A stretch of DNA of 64,000 nucleotides, taken from positions 992,001 through 1,056,000 of the forward strand of contig CAVTPU010000004.1 in the NCBI GenBank assembly GCA_963736695.1. The letters are read 5' to 3'. Position numbers and translations under genes: made by a program. Numbering within the stretch: position 1 is the first letter of the stretch; every line of letters starts with the position of its first letter. Shown here one piece after another: positions 1 to 12,172 of this stretch. The notes below the pieces were generated by a model. The model was not told where the DNA came from, did no database searches, and was given only the letters and a program-made list of their open reading frames with translations. The stretch is from CAVTPU01 sp963736695 (GTDB lineage Bacteria > Actinomycetota > Actinomycetes > Mycobacteriales > Micromonosporaceae).

Positions 1-3000
1 GCACGCGGTGGAGCTGCAGCGGGTCAAGACCTATATCGCGCTGCACAACTGTTATGGCGTCGACCTCAACCGCACGGCCGTCGAGTTGGCCGAGGTGTCG
101 TTGTGGCTCAACGTCATGCATCACGGGCTGCGGGCACCGTGGTTCGGCCTGCATCTGCGGCGCGGCAATTCGCTCATCGGCGCGCGGCGCCAGTTTTACA
201 CCCCCGCGCAGGTGGCCGACAAGTCGTGGCTGAGCACCGCCCCCACCGACCATCCACTGAGGTCGGTCGAGCCGCTGCCGGCCGGCGCCGTGCACCACTT
301 CGTGCTGCCCGCCGACGGGTGGGGTGCGGTCGCGTCCGCGAAGGAGGCGAAGATCGCTCGCCGCCGACGACGCGAAACGCCTCGCCGACTGGCGGCGCAC
401 CATCAAGTCGAAGCCCACCACGGCCCAGCAGCGTCGGTTGCAGGCGCATCGCCGGGCGGGTCGAGGTGCTGTGGTCGCTCGTGCGGCAACGCCTCGCCTT
501 GTCGGAGCAGGAGATCCGCCGCGACATCGCCGTGTGGGGCGCCGATCATCTGCCCGCCGCCGCCCACGCCGCGCACCGCGACCAGATCAAGGCCGACCTC
601 GAGGCCGAGGGCGGACCCTATTGGCGGCTCACCCTGCTCATGAACGCGTGGTGCGCGCTGTGGTTCTGGCCGCTCGACAAGGCCGGGCTGCTCGACGGGT
701 CCGACCCGGTCTATGAGCGGGAGCCCGTCACCCACGTGACGCGGCGCGACGCCGACGAGCCGGCCTTCGAGCTTTATGAACCGGCGGCCCTGTTTGAGAC
801 CGGCGGGGCCGAGCAACTCACCCTTGCTTTGACGCGTACGCCGAAGAAGACCGGCGTGCCTTCGCAGCGACGCCCGACACTCATCGAGTCGCTCGCGCGC
901 GCGACGCCGCTCAAGGATCTCGGCGGCTGGCTCGACTTCGCCGAAGCGGTGGTCGGCCGGGCCGACATCCCCGCCGACTCCCTCGTCGACCACTTCACCA
1001 ACCTGGCCGAGCTGACGCGCGTTTGAGGACGACCTGCCCACGTGGATGGGCACCGACTCGCATGTGCGGCTCTTCGAACGGTTCCCGTGGCTTGAGGTGG
1101 CTCGCCGGATCGCCGACGAGCAGGGTTTCTTCCACTGGGAGGTCGAGTTTGCCCACGCCTTCGCGGCGGGCGGCTTCGACCTGCAGGTCGGCAACCCCCC
1201 CTGGGTACGGCCCCACTGGCAGGAAGACGAGCGTCCTCGCCGAACACGACCCGTGGTTCGCCCTGGCCCACAAGCCCAGCACCGAGTCGTGGAATCGATC
1301 GCAAGTCCACAGTGCTCGCCCAGCCCGAGGTGCAGGACAGCTTTCCTCGCCGAACTCGCCGCGAACACCGGGCGTCGTCGCGTCGCTCGGCTCGGGACTC
1401 GCCTATCCGCTGCTCGCCGGCACCCAGCCCGACCTCTATCGCGCCTTTATGTGTCAGGTCTGGTCACACCAGAGCCCGCACGGCACCTCTGGAATGATCC
1501 ACCCCGACACCCACTTCGGCGGGGTCAAGGAAGGCGCACTGCGAGCCGCCGCCTACCGCCACCTCCGCGTTCACGGACATTCGTCAACGACGGCAACTGG
1601 GCATTTGCCGACGCCCAGCAGACAACATCGAGTTTCGGCCTTCACATCTATGGCACGTCACCGTGATCATCGACTTCATGCACGTACAGTCGTCTCTATC
1701 GGCGCGCGGACTTTGGCTGACTCACTCATCGCACGATGGAGACGGGCCCGCGCCGGGGCAGAGATACCGACAAGTGGGATATTCGTCCGCATCGGTCGCG
1801 GGTCGTACGGGTGACGACCGATCTTCTCCGAGTCTGGAGCTCACTGACCCAGGCGCTACGAGCACGTCGATCCAGAACGATCTGCGCTGCTCTTTCCGGT
1901 GACGGTCCACGAAGAGCGTGCGATCGCGGCTCTCGCCGAACACGACCATGCGGCTGGACTCGCTAGACCCATCGATCACGTCCGGCTATCGATGAGACGA
2001 ACGCGAAGAACGAACGGGCTCATCGAGATATCACACCGACGTGCAGTCCGACAGTGACGACGAGATGATTCTTCAGGGACCGCATCTCGGAATCGCGACG
2101 CCCCTATATCAAGGAACCGCGTGAGCTCGTGTCGAGTCAACAGCGACTGGGACCTCGTCGACCTGACGACGCTCGCCGACGACTCGGTGCCGACGCACCA
2201 ACTATCGACGGGCGTGCGACGAGGAGCGATTTATCTGAAGGCACAGGACATGTGGGGCGGAAGCCGATACACGGAGTTCTTACCGACTCGCCTGGCGAGC
2301 GATGATTGCCCATTCAACACCGAGCGGTCGTTGTTCGCGGCGCTGATCCCGCCCGGCCCGACTCACGTCAACTCTGTGCACTCACTCGCGCTACCAACCA
2401 ACGCACAGACCGCGCTCAACGCCGGTTTCTGGGCGTCGCTGCCGCTCGACTATCTACTCCGCATCACCGGACGCGCTCATCTCAGTCGTCGGAGAGGCGA
2501 AGGCGATGCCGGCCGCCGAGGTGGGGCATCCGTTGGCGTCGGCGTTGCTGCTGCGCACCCTGCGCCTCAACTGCCTGACTCGACACTACGAACCACTGTG
2601 GAGTGAGCTTTACGATCCCACGTGGACCGGCGAGACGTGGGTGGTCGGCTGGCCCGGCCTGCCGCCACTGGGCGACGTGACCCCCGACTGGCGATGGGCG
2701 ACACCGCTGCGCACCGAGCGCGCCCGTCGCGCCGCCCTCGTCGAGATCGACGCGCTGGTCGCCGTGTGGTTGGGGATCGGCGTCGACGAGCTGATCGCCG
2801 TGCTGCGGTCGCGTTATCCGATCCTCACCGACCGGGAAGACGAGATGTGGTTCGACGCGGCGGGACGCCGCGTGGCTCGTGACCCGTACGCGTATGGGTT
2901 TGGTCAGGAGAAAGGGGTTTATGAGGACGTGCTCGCCCATCTCGACGCGCCGGACATGACCCCACCGCCCGACGGTTATACCGCGCCGTTTCACCAGGCC

Positions 3001-3090
3001 GACCGGGAGGGCGAATATCGCCAGGCGCACGCCGCGTTCTCGGCGCGCCTGCGAGCGGCGAAGGCCAACGGATGGGAGCCGACCGCATGA
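1..3090 (+). pseudogene. Decayed Eco57I-type class I DNA methyltransferase (5' end outside window)
   Basis: The reading runs off the left edge and is broken by many frameshifts, near 355, 455, 1020, 1225, 1310 and several more up to 2500. Pieces recovered by hopping frames are family-typical. CYGVDLNRTAVELAEVSLWL near the edge is the segment after SAM-binding motif I. VGNPPW at about 1190-1207 is catalytic motif IV of an N6-adenine methylase. The C-terminal piece (2506-3090) has LTDREDEMWFDAAG, seen in large fused methylases with a specificity region. An intact member would methylate host DNA for self/non-self marking. The final stop overlaps the next gene as ATGA (3087-3090), so the genes form one operon. 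At least eight indels in 2.6 kb make this a pseudogene or a poorly assembled stretch. The family call is firm; the exact system type is not. Confidence 0.8.
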
Positions 3091-6000
3091 GGCCGACGCT
3101 CGCGGCGGACAGTCTGCGCCGCAACCTCACGCAATATCTGTCGACGACGTTCGACCTGGTCGACGCCGAGGTGCGCGACGGGTTGGCCGCGTTTGTCAAC
3201 CACGCCGAGCACGGCATCTTCCGGGGGCCTTATCTGCGGATGCGCCTTCCCTTTCGGGTCGACGAGGGCGACTGGCGACGTCACCTGGAGTGGTTTCCGG
3301 CCGGGCATCCCGCGCCCTATGGCCATCAGGCGCGGGCGTTCGAACGACTCTCCACACTGCACGGACCGGCCGAGCCGACACTGGTCACCACGGGAACTGG
3401 GTCGGGCAAGACCGAGTCGTTCCTCATCCCGATCCTCGACCACTGTCGCCGGGAGCGGGCGAAGGGGCGGCCGGGAGTCAAGGCGGTGCTGCTCTATCCG
3501 ATGAACGCGCTCGCCACCGACCAGACCCAGCGCGTCAACCGCATGTTGGCGCAGCCGGAGCTGGCCGAGGTGACCGCCGGGCTCTATATCGGTGACGTGG
3601 CGGCGGTGACCTATGAGCGGGTGATGACGAAACGCTCGGAGATCCGCTATGCGAGACCCGACGTGTTGATCACCAACTACAAGATGCTTGACCTGTTGTT
3701 GCAGCGCGGCGACGACCTTCCATTGTGGCAGGACGCCGATCTGTCCTATGTGGTGTTGGACGAGTTTCACACCTATGACGGGGCGCAGGGCACCGACGTG
3801 GCGATGCTGCTGCGGCGACTCGCCGCCGCGACCGGGGCGTCGCAACCGGGGCGTCCGCTGGGCCGGATCTGCCCGGTCGCCACGTCGGCGACCCTCGGCG
3901 GCGGGGGCGGCAACGGGGGTGGCAACATCGCCGCGATCCGCGACGTCGCCCAGCAGGTCTTCGGCTGCGAATTCGGCCCCGACTCGCTCATCACCGAAGA
4001 CCGCTATCGCCTCGACGAGTTCATCGCCGACGTCGACTATTCGCTGCCGCTGCCCGAGCCGGCCGAGCTCGCCGCGATCGCCGACCCGGCCGTCGACCCG
4101 GCGGCCATGAACGCGATCGCCCGCGCCGTGCTCGGCAGCCCCGACCTCGATCCGGTGCGCCTCGGCGGCAAACTCAAACGCCACATCCTCACCAGCGCGG
4201 TGCTCGACGTGCTCGGCGACCGGCCCAAGGTCGCCGCCGAGATTCTCGAACTGCTCCCCCGCAAGGGCGCCTATAGCTGGGGTGCCGCGCTGCGCACCCG
4301 GCCCGAACAGGCCGCCGCCGCCCTGTCCCGGTTCGTCGCGCTGCTCGCCATGGCCCGCAACCCCGACGCGCCCAGCCGGCCCCTCGTCAACATCGAAACC
4401 CACCTGTGGGTGCGGTCCGTCTCACGACTGCTGCGCGCCGTCACCCCGACGCCCGCGTTCGGCTGGTCGGGCGAGCCCGCGCGCCGGCCCGGGCCCGACG
4501 ACCCCGAGGCCGACCTCATCGTCGCCGCCGACGGCCAACCCCTGCTCCCCGCGATCTATTGCCGCCACTGTGGACGGTCAGGGTGGGCGGCCGTCTCCCC
4601 CGAAGGCGACCGCGAGCACCTCATCGTCGACCCGGCCAAGATCTATCGCTCGAGCGTGGGGCGAAACAAACGACGCGTACGCGCCCTCATCCCCGCAACC
4701 GACGCCGAGTTGGCGGCTTCCGGGGTCAATGCGATGGCCCTCGACCCCGCGAGCGGGCACCTGCGACCCTATGACCCACACCGGGACCAGCCCGCGAACG
4801 GGGCGGGCGGCGCTCTCGCCACCGCGCTCACCACGGCGCGGGGCGAGCTGCTCGTGCTCGGTGACCTGCTCGACGACCGGGCCGCCGAGACCGACACGTG
4901 CCCGGCGTGCCGGGCCGACCAGGGCATCCGGTTCCTCGGGCAGGGGGTGGCGGCGCTGGCGTCGGTGATGGTGACGCAGCTCTTCACCGGCGGCGAGCTC
5001 GACCGCGCCGAGCGCAAGACGTTGCTCTTCAACGACTCGGTGCAGGACGCGGCGCATCGTGCCGGTTTCGTCGCGAGCCGGGCCTATCAGTTCTCGTTGC
5101 GGGCGCTGCTCGCCGCACAGTTGCGACCCAGTCAGCCGCGCGCCCTGCACGACCTCATCGCCGACGTCGTCAACGCGGCCTCGGCCGACCGGCAGGTGCT
5201 CGCCGCAGTCGTGCCGCCCGACCTGCACGACCGCTCTGGGGTCGACGCGCTGCTCGCCGGCGAGTCGGTGGGCAGCGACGCCACGTGGTCGCTGGTGGCC
5301 GAACGGCTCGCGTTCGCGACGATTCTCGAGTGTGGACTGCGGGCACGGCCGGGCCGCACCCTCGAGGCGACCCGCACGGCGGCCGTCGAGGTGACCCTCG
5401 ACGATCCGGCCGGGGCGGCGCGCACGTGCCGGGAGGTCTTCGCCCACAACGTGGCCGGGGCGATGGCACCGCCCGACGAGGAGCGCTTCGACGTGTTCCT
5501 GCGCGGGTCTGCTGCACCGCATGCGGGTGCGGGGGGCGATCGGGCACCGGTGGCTCGCGCCCTATCTGGGGTCCGGGGGGCGGCGGTGGCAGATCTGGGG
5601 TGGCCGGCCGGAGGGCATGCCGGCGTTTCCCCGGGGGTTGGCGGCGCCGAAGTTTCTCATCAGCGCCGACCGGTCGAGCAGCGAGTTCGACGCGTTGTCC
5701 ACACGCGACACGTGGTATGCGGACTGGGCCCGACGCTGCCTGGGAGTGAGCCGTGACGACGCGGTGCGTTATCTGACCCGACTGTTGCCGGCGTTGGCGG
5801 CCGACGGGGTGGTCGCCGCGCGGCCGGTCGACGACGGTGGCGGCACGGTCTTCGGTCTGCTGCCCGGGCATCTGAGCGTCACCCTGCTCTCCGATGTGGA
5901 CGCGGTGGCGGCCGGGGTTCGCTGCGACGCGTGTGGGGCGCAGCAGGTCGTGGCGCCCAACCGGATCGGCCAGTGGGTCGACCAGCCGTGTCTGCGTTAT

Positions 6001-9000
6001 CGGTGCGGGGGCGTGTGGCGGCAGGCGAGCGATCCGGACGCGGCCGACGACTATTATCGGCGGCTCTACCTCGACGGGGGCGTCTTCCGCATCGTCACCG
6101 GCGAACACACCGGGCTGCTCACCCGCGCCCAGCGGGAGCAGGTCGAGGTCGGGTTCCGTCGGGGTGCGCGATATACCGACCCGAACGTGTTGTCGTGCAC
6201 GCCGACCCTCGAGATGGGCATCGACATCGGCGACCTGTCGGCGGTGGTGCTCGCGTCGCTGCCCAAGGGGCCGGCGCATTATGTGCAGCGGTCCGGCCGG
6301 GCCGGGCGGGCCAGCGGCAACGCGCTCGTCGTCACCCTCGTCGGGCGGGGCGAACGGGACCGTTATTTCCTTGCCGAACCGCGCGACATGATCGACGGTC
6401 AGATCACGCCACCCGGGTGTTTCCTGTCGGCGGTGGAGATCCTGCAGCGGCAATATGTCGCGCACCTCATCGACCTCGCCGCACGGGACCGTCTGCCGGG
6501 GGTTCGGCCTTTGCCGAGGCGGGCGAGTGTGCTGTTTGACCGGTCGGGCTGGTTGGCCGACCTCACCGCCGCCGGGCTGCGCGACGGGCCGCAGCTCGTT
6601 GACGGTTTCCTCGCGCTCTTCACCTCGACGGCCAGCTCAGCCGAGAGTCCGGCTGGCTCAGCGGCAGGCTCGGCCGTGAGCTCGTCGGCCGTGAGCTCGT
6701 CGGCCGCCGAGGCCCTGCGCGAATTCGCTCGCACCGGCCTCGGCGACGCGGTCGACCGGGTGCGCGCGGCGTGGGACGACCGGCTCGACGACCTGCGCAC
6801 CCGCCTGCGGCTCATCGACGCGGCGATGGCCGAGTGTGTGCTCACCGACCCCGAACAGCAGCGCCAGCACCGGTCACTGCGGGCCGAACGGCGCGCCGTG
6901 ACCCGCCGCATCGGCGACATCGGCTCGGCGCCGGCCCACTCGACGATGGTGGAGTTTGGCCTGCTGCCCAACTATTCGCTCATCGACCACCGCACCGACC
7001 TCGAGGCGACCCTCACCTGGGAAGACCGCACTGGAGGCGCCGACCGGCGCTATCACAGCGAGGTGCGCGAATATGCCCGGCCGGCTCGCCAGGCCCTCGT
7101 CGAGATCGCCCCCGGCAACAGCTACTACGTGCGCGGCTATCGCCACAAGGTCACCGGACTGCAGATCGGCACCCGGGGCCGCCCGGCGTGGGAGACGTGG
7201 CGGGTCTGCCCCTCGTGTGGCTACGTGCGCACGACCGTGGCGGCCACCGACACCAGCGACTGCCCGCGCTGCGGGGATCAGGGCATCGCCGACTCCGGCA
7301 ACCTGCATCAGGTGCTGCGCCCCACCCGGGTCACGGCGCGGGACCGCCGCGACGACGCGCGCATCGGCGACGACTCCGACGACCGGGATCGCCGGGTCTA
7401 TCAGCTCGCCACCGCCGTCGACGTCGACCCGGCGCGCATCGACAGTTCGTGGCGGCACGCCACAGCCACCTTCGGCGTCGACTTCACCCGCCACGCCGTC
7501 ATCCGCACCGTCAACCTCGGGGCCGCCCGCTTCGACCGACCAGCCGACCAGCCCTTCGCCGGCGAACTCGTGCGCGTCAACCCGTTTCACGCCTGCCTCA
7601 CCTGCGGCGGCACCACCGTGGACGGTCCACCGCAGACGAACCCCGACCAGACCCTCGTCGCGGTGACCGCCCGCACCCCCGGGCTCGACCACCACCGGCC
7701 CTGGTGCCCGGCGGCGCGCGGCGGGCGCGTCGAGCACCTGCCGGTGCTGCTCGCCCACGAACTGCACACCGAAGCGTTGCGGGTGCTCGTACCGGCCGTC
7801 ACCGCACTCGTCGACGAACGCCGCGTCTCGTTCGCCGCCGCCCTGCGGTTGGGCATCTCCGCCCGATATGGCGGCGACCCCGACCACCTGCGGCTCGACC
7901 ACGCCAGCATGCCCGACCGCGACGGCACCCGCGTCTTCATCGTCGTCTATGACACCCAACCCGGCGGCACCGGTTATCTGCACCGTCTCGCCGACCCCAG
8001 CCCAGTTTCGCGAGGTGCTCGCCGCCGCGCACGACACGATCGCCGGCTGCCCGTGCGGCGGGGCCGACCCGCGCGGCTGCCACCGCTGCCTGCTGCGCCA
8101 CGCCCGCGACGCCGACTTCCCCGTGACCAGCCGGTCGGAAGCCCTCACCATGCTCAGCGACCTGCTCGACTCGTGGAACGTCACGGCGCTGGGCCGCACC
8201 GACGAGATCTCCCTCGTCGACCAGGTCGAAAGCGAGCTCGAGTCACGATTTCTGCACGCCCTGCTCGACTGGGCGCAGCGAAGCGACTCGGGGTGCTCCA
8301 TCACCCGCGAAACCGACCGCGACGGCGCCCGCATGGCCCAACTGCGCTTCCACACCCGCGACGGGCGGGTCACCCGCTGGCGGCTGCGCCTGCAGAACAC
8401 CATTCGCGGCACCCGACCCGACGCGCACCTCGTGCGGCTCGACGCCGAACCCGCCGAGGTCGCCCTCTTCCTCGACGGCTATCAATATCATGCGGCGCCC
8501 ACGATCCCCGGCCGGGGCGGCAACCGCCTCTCCGACGACGCCGACAAACGCGCCCGCCTGCGCGCCCACGGCATCAGCGTCTTCCAGTTCACCTGGGACG
8601 ACGTCGAACGGTGGCGCGACAAACCCGTCAGCCGCCCACCGGTCTGGCCACCCTATGGCGGCATCGCCCAGGAGGCCGCCCGGGGCGTCTATCGCCAACG
8701 CTCCCACCGCGAAGGCGCCGACCTCGCCGCCCACGTGTGGGTCAACCCCATCGACACCCTGCTCGCCTACCTCGCCGAACCCGACGCCGACCTGTGGCGG
8801 TGGCGCGCCGAAGCGGCCCTCGCCGGACTGCTGCGATCCCCGTCGGCGGGCAGCCTCGCCTGTGACCCCACCGAGGTGGCAAAGGCTTTGACTTCCGGCG
8901 TACGCGGAAATGGCCTCCGCCCCGCGCACGCAGCCGCACCGGCGTCGGGCCCGGTCACGGTGGTGCGCGCCCTCGACGACGCCGACTGTCCACTGGTGCT

Positions 9001-9694
9001 GGTCATCGACCGGCGCGCGGCCGACCCCGTCTGGTCGGCGTTCGCCGTCATCGACGACCGCACCGACGTCATCACCGCCGACGAGGCCGGCCACCGCCGA
9101 CGGTGGGCCGCGTGGCTCTATTGGGGAAACCTCATCCAGTTTCTCGTCAGCGACGACATGCGCGGCGACGCCGACCAACTCGCGTGGACCACACTGGACA
9201 GTTTCGACCCGACACTGCTCGCCGTCTGCGCCGGCGGTGGACTGGTGCCCGCGCACCGGCAGCTCCCGCTCGACGAGGAGAGTCAGACGTGGCTCGCCCG
9301 CGACGACCACGCCGAACCGGCCGTCGCGGCGCCCACCACCGCCGGCGATCCACAGTGGAACCGGGTGCTCGCCCTCGTCGCCGGCGAAGAGTCCGGCCTG
9401 CACACGCTCGTGCGCGCCCTCGCCGACCGCGGCGTGCCCCTGCCCCAAGTCGGCTATGAACTCGACGATGCGGGCTGGCAGGCCGAACTCGCGTGGCCGA
9501 GCCTGCGCATCGCCGTGCTGCTCGGCTCGTTTCACCGGCTCGCGTCCACACAGGAGGTCGACGACCGCGACCGAGCCTTCGCCGACGCCGGCTGGCGGGC
9601 GCGCCCGACCCACGGATGGACCGCCGACGAACTCGCCGGCACGATCATGGCCGACGGCCACGCGGCCGGCTCACACAGCGGGGAGGGCGCATGA
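3087..9694 (+). pseudogene. DEAD/DEAH-box helicase with DUF1998 and nuclease-like C-terminus (two frameshifts)
   Basis: The product would be about 2,200 residues. It has an N-terminal SF2 core with Walker A TGTGSGKT at residues 102-109, DEFH at 225-228 and an SAT motif. The helicase C lobe carries QRSGRAGRASG (about 6286). The DUF1998/MrfA-like zinc region has YDTQPGGTGYL and the cysteine cluster CPCGGADPRGCHRC (8049-8090). The last ~480 residues contain ESELESRFL, VALFLDGYQYH and KRARLRAHGISVFQFTWDDV, the layout of Vsr/DUF559-type PD-(D/E)XK nucleases (inference). The frame changes near 5504-5508, where one extra G in GGG fits, and near 7996-8003 in a C run. Start 3087 is chosen for the ATGA overlap with the methylase; 3072 is an in-frame alternative. 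DUF1998 helicases beside methylases occur in DISARM-like defence, but no PLD gene (drmC) is seen here. Tyrosine is nearly always TAT. Confidence 0.85.
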
Positions 9695-11860
9695 GCGTCG
9701 TGACATTGCAGGTGCTGCAGCGGGCACACAAAGAAGTCATGGATTTGTCGCAGGCCGACAGGGGCGCCTTCTATACCTTCCTGCACAAGTTTCGGCAGAA
9801 CCCCGAAAATCCTGGGCTGCGCCGCAAACAGCTCAAGGGCGACACTCGACTGTGGTCGGCGCGCGTCAACGACGACCATCGCGCGCTGCTGCTGCACCTC
9901 GGCGCGAACGACTTCCTCGTGCTGTCGGTCAAGAACCGCAAAGACGTCTACGACAACCTCGACCGCTATGAATATCAGATCAACCGGGTCACCGGTGGCA
10001 TCGAGGTCGTCGACCTGACCGCCGTCGGCGACAGCATCGTCGGCCGACTCCTGCCACCCGACAACGCCGTGCCGGGCGCCTCGCCGGGCGCCCCGCCGGA
10101 CTCCCCCGTTCCGCCGGCCGGCCTGTCGGCCGGTCTGTTCGCCGCGTTCACCCGCGAGCAACTGCTCGACCTCGGCGTCGCCGAACCGCTGCTCGCCTCC
10201 ATCGCACAGGTCACCACCGAAGACGAACTTATCGCGCTCGCCGAGGTCGCTCCGCAGCTCACCGCCGAGGTGCTCTTCGCGCTCCACGAAGGACACAGCG
10301 TCGACGACGTGATGGAACAGATCACCACCCCGGTGCGGGCCGACGGCCCGGTCGACACCACGGACTTCGCCGCCGCCGTCGCCCGGCCGGCGACACCGGT
10401 CAACAGCGACGACGCCGCGATGCAGGCCGTCATCGACCAGCCCTTCGAGCAGTGGCAACTGTTCCTGCACCCCACCCAGCAGACCCTCGTGCGCCGCCAC
10501 TATCGCGGCTCGGCGAAGGTCGCCGGCGGGCCCGGCACCGGCAAGACCGTCGTCGCGTTGCACCGAGTCAAACACCTCGTCACCCAACTGCCCCCCGGCT
10601 CCGACCGGCCGGTGCTGCTCACCACCTTCAACCGCAACCTCGCCGCCGACCTGCGCAGCCGGCTGCTGGCCCTCGTCGGCCCCGAGCTCGCCGCCCGCGT
10701 CGAGATCGTCAACATCGACACGCTCGCCAGCCGCATCGTCAACGAGTCGTCGCTCGGTCAGCGACGGCCCACCCTCATCGACCACGCCGACGTGGTGAAG
10801 ATCTGGCAGACCATGCTGTTGGAGCTCAACGAGCGCGACTTCACCGCCGAGTTCCTCGCCGACGAGTGGGCCCAGGTGATCGTCGGGCACGTCATCGACA
10901 GTCGAGGCGACTACTTTCAGGCCAGACGTACGGGTCGAGGTCGCGCACTAAGCCGCGACGAACGCGACAAGGTCTGGACGCTCGTGGAACGCTTCGGACG
11001 TCGGCTCGACGAACTCGGCCAGTGGACGTGGCGGCACGTCGCCGCGGCGGCGGCACGCTTCGAGCAGGACCGGGGCGGCGCACCCCGCTATCGGCACGTC
11101 GTCGTCGACGAGGCGCAGGATCTCGGGCCGGCACACTGGAAGATGCTGCGGGCGATGGTCGCCGACGGCCCCAACGACATCTTTCTCGTCGGCGACACCC
11201 ACCAGCGCATCTACGACAACTACGTGACGCTGAGCAGCCTCGGAGTCAACGTACGGGGTCGCTCCTCGCGGCTCACGTTGAGTTATCGCACCACGCGCGA
11301 AATCCTCGTCACCGCACTGACCGTGCTACGTGGACAGTCCTATGACGACCTCGACGGCGGCACCGACACGCTCGACGGCTATCGGTCGCTGCTGCGCGGC
11401 GACCGACCCTCGCCTGCACGGGGTGGCCACCTGGGCCCAGGAGCAGGACCTCATCGTCGCCCAACTGCGCCAATGGATCGCCGCCACGCCGGACGGTCAC
11501 GGGCTCGCCGTGTGCCTGCCGACCCGCGACATGGTCGCCGATGTGCTCGCCCGCCTCGCGTCCGAGCACATCGCCGCCGCCGAGATCGGGCCGGACGGGC
11601 CGCGCAGCCCCGACGGCGTGCATGTCGGCACGATGCACCGGTTCAAGGGTCTCGAATATCAGCGTCTCGTCATCGGCGGGGTGCGTGAGGGGCTCGTGCC
11701 GCACGCCGACGTCGAACAGCACCGCCACGACCTGCGCCGCTATGAACGTGAGCTGCTCCGCGACCGGTCACGCCTGTTCGTCGCCGCCACCCGGGCGCGC
11801 GACGAGTTGGCGATCTTCTGGCACGCCGCCCCGAGCCGCTTTCTGCCCAACGCCGAGTGA
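9691..11860 (+). pseudogene. RelE-like domain fused to UvrD-family helicase (one frameshift)
   Basis: The gene starts at ATG 9691 inside ATGA, overlapping the upstream helicase stop, so it is translationally coupled. Residues 1-105 (KQLKGDTRLWSARVNDDHRA, LVLSVKNRKDVY) match the ParE/RelE mRNA-interferase fold. From about 277 it is an SF1 UvrD/Rep helicase: Walker A AGGPGTGKT, VVVDEAQD (about 473), VGDTHQRIYDN and SYRTTREIL, then after the frameshift TMHRFKGLEYQ and VAATRARDELAIFW. The frame changes at about 11401-11412 from GDRPSP to RLHGVATW. Without repair the protein lacks motifs V and VI and could not be an active helicase. RelE-UvrD fusions of this length (about 720 residues) are known in actinomycetes. 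The gene is probably the third component of the methylase/helicase defence operon. Confidence 0.85.
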
Positions 11861-12018
11861 TGGCCCGATGTGGGGCGTTCACGGTGAGGCGTGCACTTCA
11901 CCCATCGCACTGGCCCGCGGATGCCCGGCTCACCCATCGACCTTGTTATCGACGCACTTTGCGCGGTTTATGGCGTTGCATTGGCGCGCTGGCCGGTCAA
12001 TTCAGGCCTCCATTCATG

Positions 12019-12064
12019 AACGTGGCGGTTACGGGTCGTCATAGCGACCCGTAACCGCCACGTT
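12019..12064. terminator. Perfect 20-bp hairpin between convergent genes
   Basis: Arms 12019-12038 and 12045-12064 are exact reverse complements around the loop TCATAG. The hairpin lies between the + strand UvrD gene and the - strand apbE, so it could end both transcripts. There is no U-tract. A degenerate relative with the same loop is at 43711-43756, so this looks like a genome-wide family. The rest of 11861-12172 shows no gene. Confidence 0.7.
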
Positions 12065-12172
12065 GATACGGACTGCGGCCGGGTGATACCCCAGATAGCT
12101 ACGGGATGCGGCTGACAGACGACACACAACTGCGCACTGCGAAAGCCAGCATCAGCGGCAGACCGACGGACG

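Noticed and set aside
2991..4403. Long - strand frame (470 codons) inside the helicase gene
   Set aside because: It is the mirror of a high-GC coding frame; the + strand has clear helicase motifs and the - strand product is low-complexity His/Arg/Gly.
1..11860. Calling the first operon DISARM
   Set aside because: A methylase and DUF1998 helicase fit, but no phospholipase-D gene is seen, and a RelE-UvrD protein is present instead; the left end is outside the window.
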